Assembly (NCBI RefSeq): GCF_001447995.1 | Contig: NZ_LDPE01000013.1 | Coordinates: forward strand, 1-6,047 | Length of the DNA stretch: 6,047 bases | Source of the DNA: Maribacter dokdonensis DSW-8 | GTDB taxonomy: Bacteria > Bacteroidota > Bacteroidia > Flavobacteriales > Flavobacteriaceae | Direction: 5' to 3' | In this document: positions 4,558-6,047 of the stretch, in pieces | Layout of the letters: the number at the start of each line of letters is the position of its first letter | Numbering within the stretch: position 1 is the stretch's first letter | The notes under the pieces: generated by a model | Told to the model about the DNA's origin: nothing | The model's input: only the letters and a program-made list of their open reading frames with translations | Databases searched by the model: none | Position numbers and translations under genes: made by a program

Positions 4558-5193
4558 ATGGATTACCTTTCCCCTACTTACTTTTTTGATTTTGAAAGTG
4601 AAGAAATTCAGGCCATTATTTCAGAATTTAAAGATGCTTCTTTGTCACAAAAAGAAATAGCCATTGGCTTATACATCAAGGTGAGAGACCATTGGCGCTA
4701 TGACCCCTACAACTTAAGCTTTAACAAGGAGAAATACAGAGCCAGTGAAATTGCGAAACGCAGCAAAGGACACTGCGTTGACAAATCGATCATACTGATT
4801 GCTTGTTTACGTGCCATGGGCATACCGGCAAGAATACATTTGGCGAAAGTTAAAAACCATATTGCGGTAGACCGCCTAATTGAAAAATTTGGATCCAACG
4901 AATTAACTCCGCACGGTATGGTAGATGCTTTTATAGCAAACAAATGGCTTAAACTCTCCCCCACTTTCAATGCCTCTTTATGCGAAATGCTGCATGTTGC
5001 CCCTTTAGATTTTGACGGGGAAAATGATGCCGTTCTACAGGCTTTCAATAAAGAAGGTACCCAGTTTATGGAATATTTGGAAGATTATGGTCATTTTGAA
5101 GACGTACCCGTAGCATTTATGGCACAAAATGCCCGTGAACACTACCCCAAAATATTTGATAACGGTACCAACCAGACCGAGTTTCAATTGTAA
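4558..5193 (+). CDS. Transglutaminase-like (papain-fold) protein
   Basis: A 211-residue protein with no signal peptide or membrane segment, so probably cytoplasmic. It has a transglutaminase-core fold: an N-terminal helical part leading to RDHWRYDPYNLSF (43-55), the nucleophile motif SKGHCVDKSIILIACLRAMG (69-88) with Cys73, then GIPARIHLAKVKNH (88-101), and HGMVDAFIANKW (119-130) with His119. The classical third residue (Asp in W..DPT) is replaced: KWLKLSPTFN has Ser134 in that place. The tail LEDYGHFEDVP (174-184) is acidic. Proteins of this family may be cysteine peptidases or transamidases; no substrate is known to me. ATG at 4558 fits the domain start. The next gene begins 87 bp after its stop, without a clear terminator between them. 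Confidence 0.85.
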   Translation: MDYLSPTYFFDFESEEIQAIISEFKDASLSQKEIAIGLYIKVRDHWRYDPYNLSFNKEKYRASEIAKRSKGHCVDKSIILIACLRAMGIPARIHLAKVKNHIAVDRLIEKFGSNELTPHGMVDAFIANKWLKLSPTFNASLCEMLHVAPLDFDGENDAVLQAFNKEGTQFMEYLEDYGHFEDVPVAFMAQNAREHYPKIFDNGTNQTEFQL

Positions 5194-5280
5194 GTTTAAC
5201 AAATTTTAATACTTAAGGACGTAACGGTATCAACAACGAATTACTATTTGTAGTACATTCGATTTCAAATTTTGTACACT

Positions 5281-5868
5281 TTGAAGAACATCACTTTACT
5301 ACTGACTCTACTCTTTTTATCGGCAACTATGATGGCGCAAGAACCTATGGTTTGGAACCCGGATTATGAGCTACAATTGACCGATTATCAATCTGCAGAA
5401 TCCGAAATTAATGCTAACCTCACCTCCTATTCCATATATTCCGGTGCCAAAATAGACTTCAGCTTTAACATGAATTCGGTCTCGTTTATGTTCACCAAGA
5501 ACTTTAATGACAAGGTAAAGGCCATTTTTCAAAAAAACCTTGCTGTTTTAGTAGCCCCGGACACCTTGACCGCCAATCAGCTATTACAATTTGGACGCTA
5601 CGATTTTGACCTGGTGGAACTATATGCAAGAAAAATAAGGAAAAAGATATACGAGGAAAAAGGTGCTTTTAGCGACTCAAAATTATTTCAACCTATTTTT
5701 AACGAGCTACAGGAAGAAATGAATACGGTAAGTGCACAAGTCTTTAAAGCAACCGATTTTGGCAAAGATGCAGAGCTCCTTTTAAAAGAGCACAACAAAG
5801 TCATAGATGGCATTAACCAACTCTCTGACTTCTGTATGACCTGTAAGCCCAAGAAAAACAGGAAGTAG
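5281..5868 (+). CDS. Exported protein of unknown function with C-terminal CxxC, TTG start
   Basis: A 195-residue protein I do not recognise. Starting at TTG 5281 gives MKNITLLLTLLFLSATMMAQ, a textbook Bacteroidetes signal peptide cut near residue 20. The in-frame TTG at 5272 would only add three residues before the lysine, and no ATG lies nearby, so an unusual TTG start is needed in either case. The mature part starts EPMVWNPDYELQLTDYQ, followed by a mixed region and a long charged, helical second half (about 105-180: ARKIRKKIYEEKG, FNELQEEMNTV). CMTCKPKKNRK at the end has a CxxC pair (Cys185, Cys188) and a basic tail; with only two cysteines in the mature chain these could form a disulphide or take part in a metal site. 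It is probably periplasmic. Its terminator follows at 5896. Confidence 0.75.
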   Translation: MKNITLLLTLLFLSATMMAQEPMVWNPDYELQLTDYQSAESEINANLTSYSIYSGAKIDFSFNMNSVSFMFTKNFNDKVKAIFQKNLAVLVAPDTLTANQLLQFGRYDFDLVELYARKIRKKIYEEKGAFSDSKLFQPIFNELQEEMNTVSAQVFKATDFGKDAELLLKEHNKVIDGINQLSDFCMTCKPKKNRK

Positions 5869-5891
5869 TTGATGGTTGTTCGTTGATGGTT
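5868..5891. repeat. 14-bp direct repeat at the gene end
   Basis: GTTGATGGTT occurs at 5868-5877 and again at 5882-5891, a period of 14 bases, starting at the last base of the preceding stop codon. Confidence 0.6.
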
Positions 5892-5895
5892 AATT

Positions 5896-5913
5896 AAACG
5901 CTTCGCGTTTTTT
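5896..5913 (+). terminator. Intrinsic terminator of the exported-protein gene
   Basis: AAACGC (5896-5901) and GCGTTT (5905-5910) form a 6-bp stem around TTC. The T run continues to 5913, giving six T in a row. It lies 27 bases behind the stop codon at 5866-5868. Confidence 0.65.
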
Positions 5914-5919
5914 GTATTA

Positions 5920-5953
5920 AGTATTAAGTACATAGTACTAAGTTGTAAAATTG
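5920..5953 (-). repeat. Dispersed intergenic repeat, copy 2 (inverted)
   Basis: Read on the minus strand, this starts CAATTTTACAACTTAG and ends TGTACTTAATACT, matching 4399-4438 except for three substitutions and a missing 6-base block. The pair is in inverted orientation about 1.5 kb apart, flanking the 4558 and 5281 genes. Confidence 0.7.
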
Positions 5954-5983
5954 TTATCGGAATTCTTTGCGTGTTCCAAACCT

Positions 5984-6022
5984 GTTCTCGATACATTTTC
6001 TTTCAGAAAACACTCGAACTGA
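5984..6022. repeat. REP-like palindromic element
   Basis: TTTTCT (5996-6001) and AGAAAA (6005-6010) form a 6-bp stem around TTC. Outside an internal loop, TCGA at 5988-5991 can pair with TCGA at 6014-6017. The flanking phrases GTTCTCGATAC and CTCGAACTGAC resemble, from memory, a common flavobacterial intergenic palindrome. No gene is visible in 5954-6047. Confidence 0.4.
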
Positions 6023-6047
6023 CATAGATAGATAATTTCAACAGCTT

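Noticed and set aside
4707..5048. Minus-strand open frame opposite the transglutaminase-like gene
   Set aside because: It overlaps the conserved Cys and His motifs of the plus-strand gene and resembles no family.
5688..5996. Minus-strand open frame over the end of the exported-protein gene
   Set aside because: It covers a terminator and a dispersed repeat and opposes a frame with a clear signal peptide upstream.

Overview
The window looks like chromosome of a marine-type Flavobacteriaceae/Bacteroidetes bacterium. The DNA is AT-rich, genes lack Shine-Dalgarno sequences, and secreted proteins have short signal peptides ending in '-AQ'. Gene families such as the DUF2750 protein and the cupin/group III truncated haemoglobin pair fit that group. 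Intergenic spaces carry flavobacteria-like short repeats. The assignment is inference from style, not from a search.

Layout. (1) Positions about 7-1266 hold an apparently complete IS110-family insertion sequence on the minus strand. It encodes an intact DEDD/serine transposase (120-1088). Between the left end and the transposase start lies a strongly structured segment (about 1112-1257) that reads as the element's bridge RNA: two adjacent stem-loops capped by almost identical heptaloops, with internal loops. One loop contains an 8-base match to the predicted right end of the element, the other side an 8/10 match to the predicted left end. (2) Positions 1267-2003 are AT-richer: a terminator-like hairpin, an attC-like folded site, a small secreted protein gene (1509-1967) and a closing hairpin. 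Together these resemble a mobile cassette. (3) Positions 2090-4219 hold, all on the plus strand, a DUF2750 protein, a ZIP-family metal transporter with an unusual metal-site signature, a cupin gene broken by one in-frame stop, and a group III truncated haemoglobin 9 bp behind it. (4) Positions 4220-4557 are non-coding and repeat-rich, including a heptamer tandem array. (5) Positions 4558-5868 hold a transglutaminase-like protein and an unrecognised exported protein starting at TTG. (6) Positions 5869-6047 hold a terminator, an inverted second copy of the repeat seen at 4399-4438, and a palindromic element.

Functional links are modest. The cupin and globin form a likely two-gene unit, plausibly for nitric oxide or oxygen handling, in which the first gene is now interrupted. 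The other genes look independently transcribed. The most notable system is the IS110 recombinase with its guide-like RNA; IS110 bridge RNAs are known as a class, but this particular one is read here from sequence alone.
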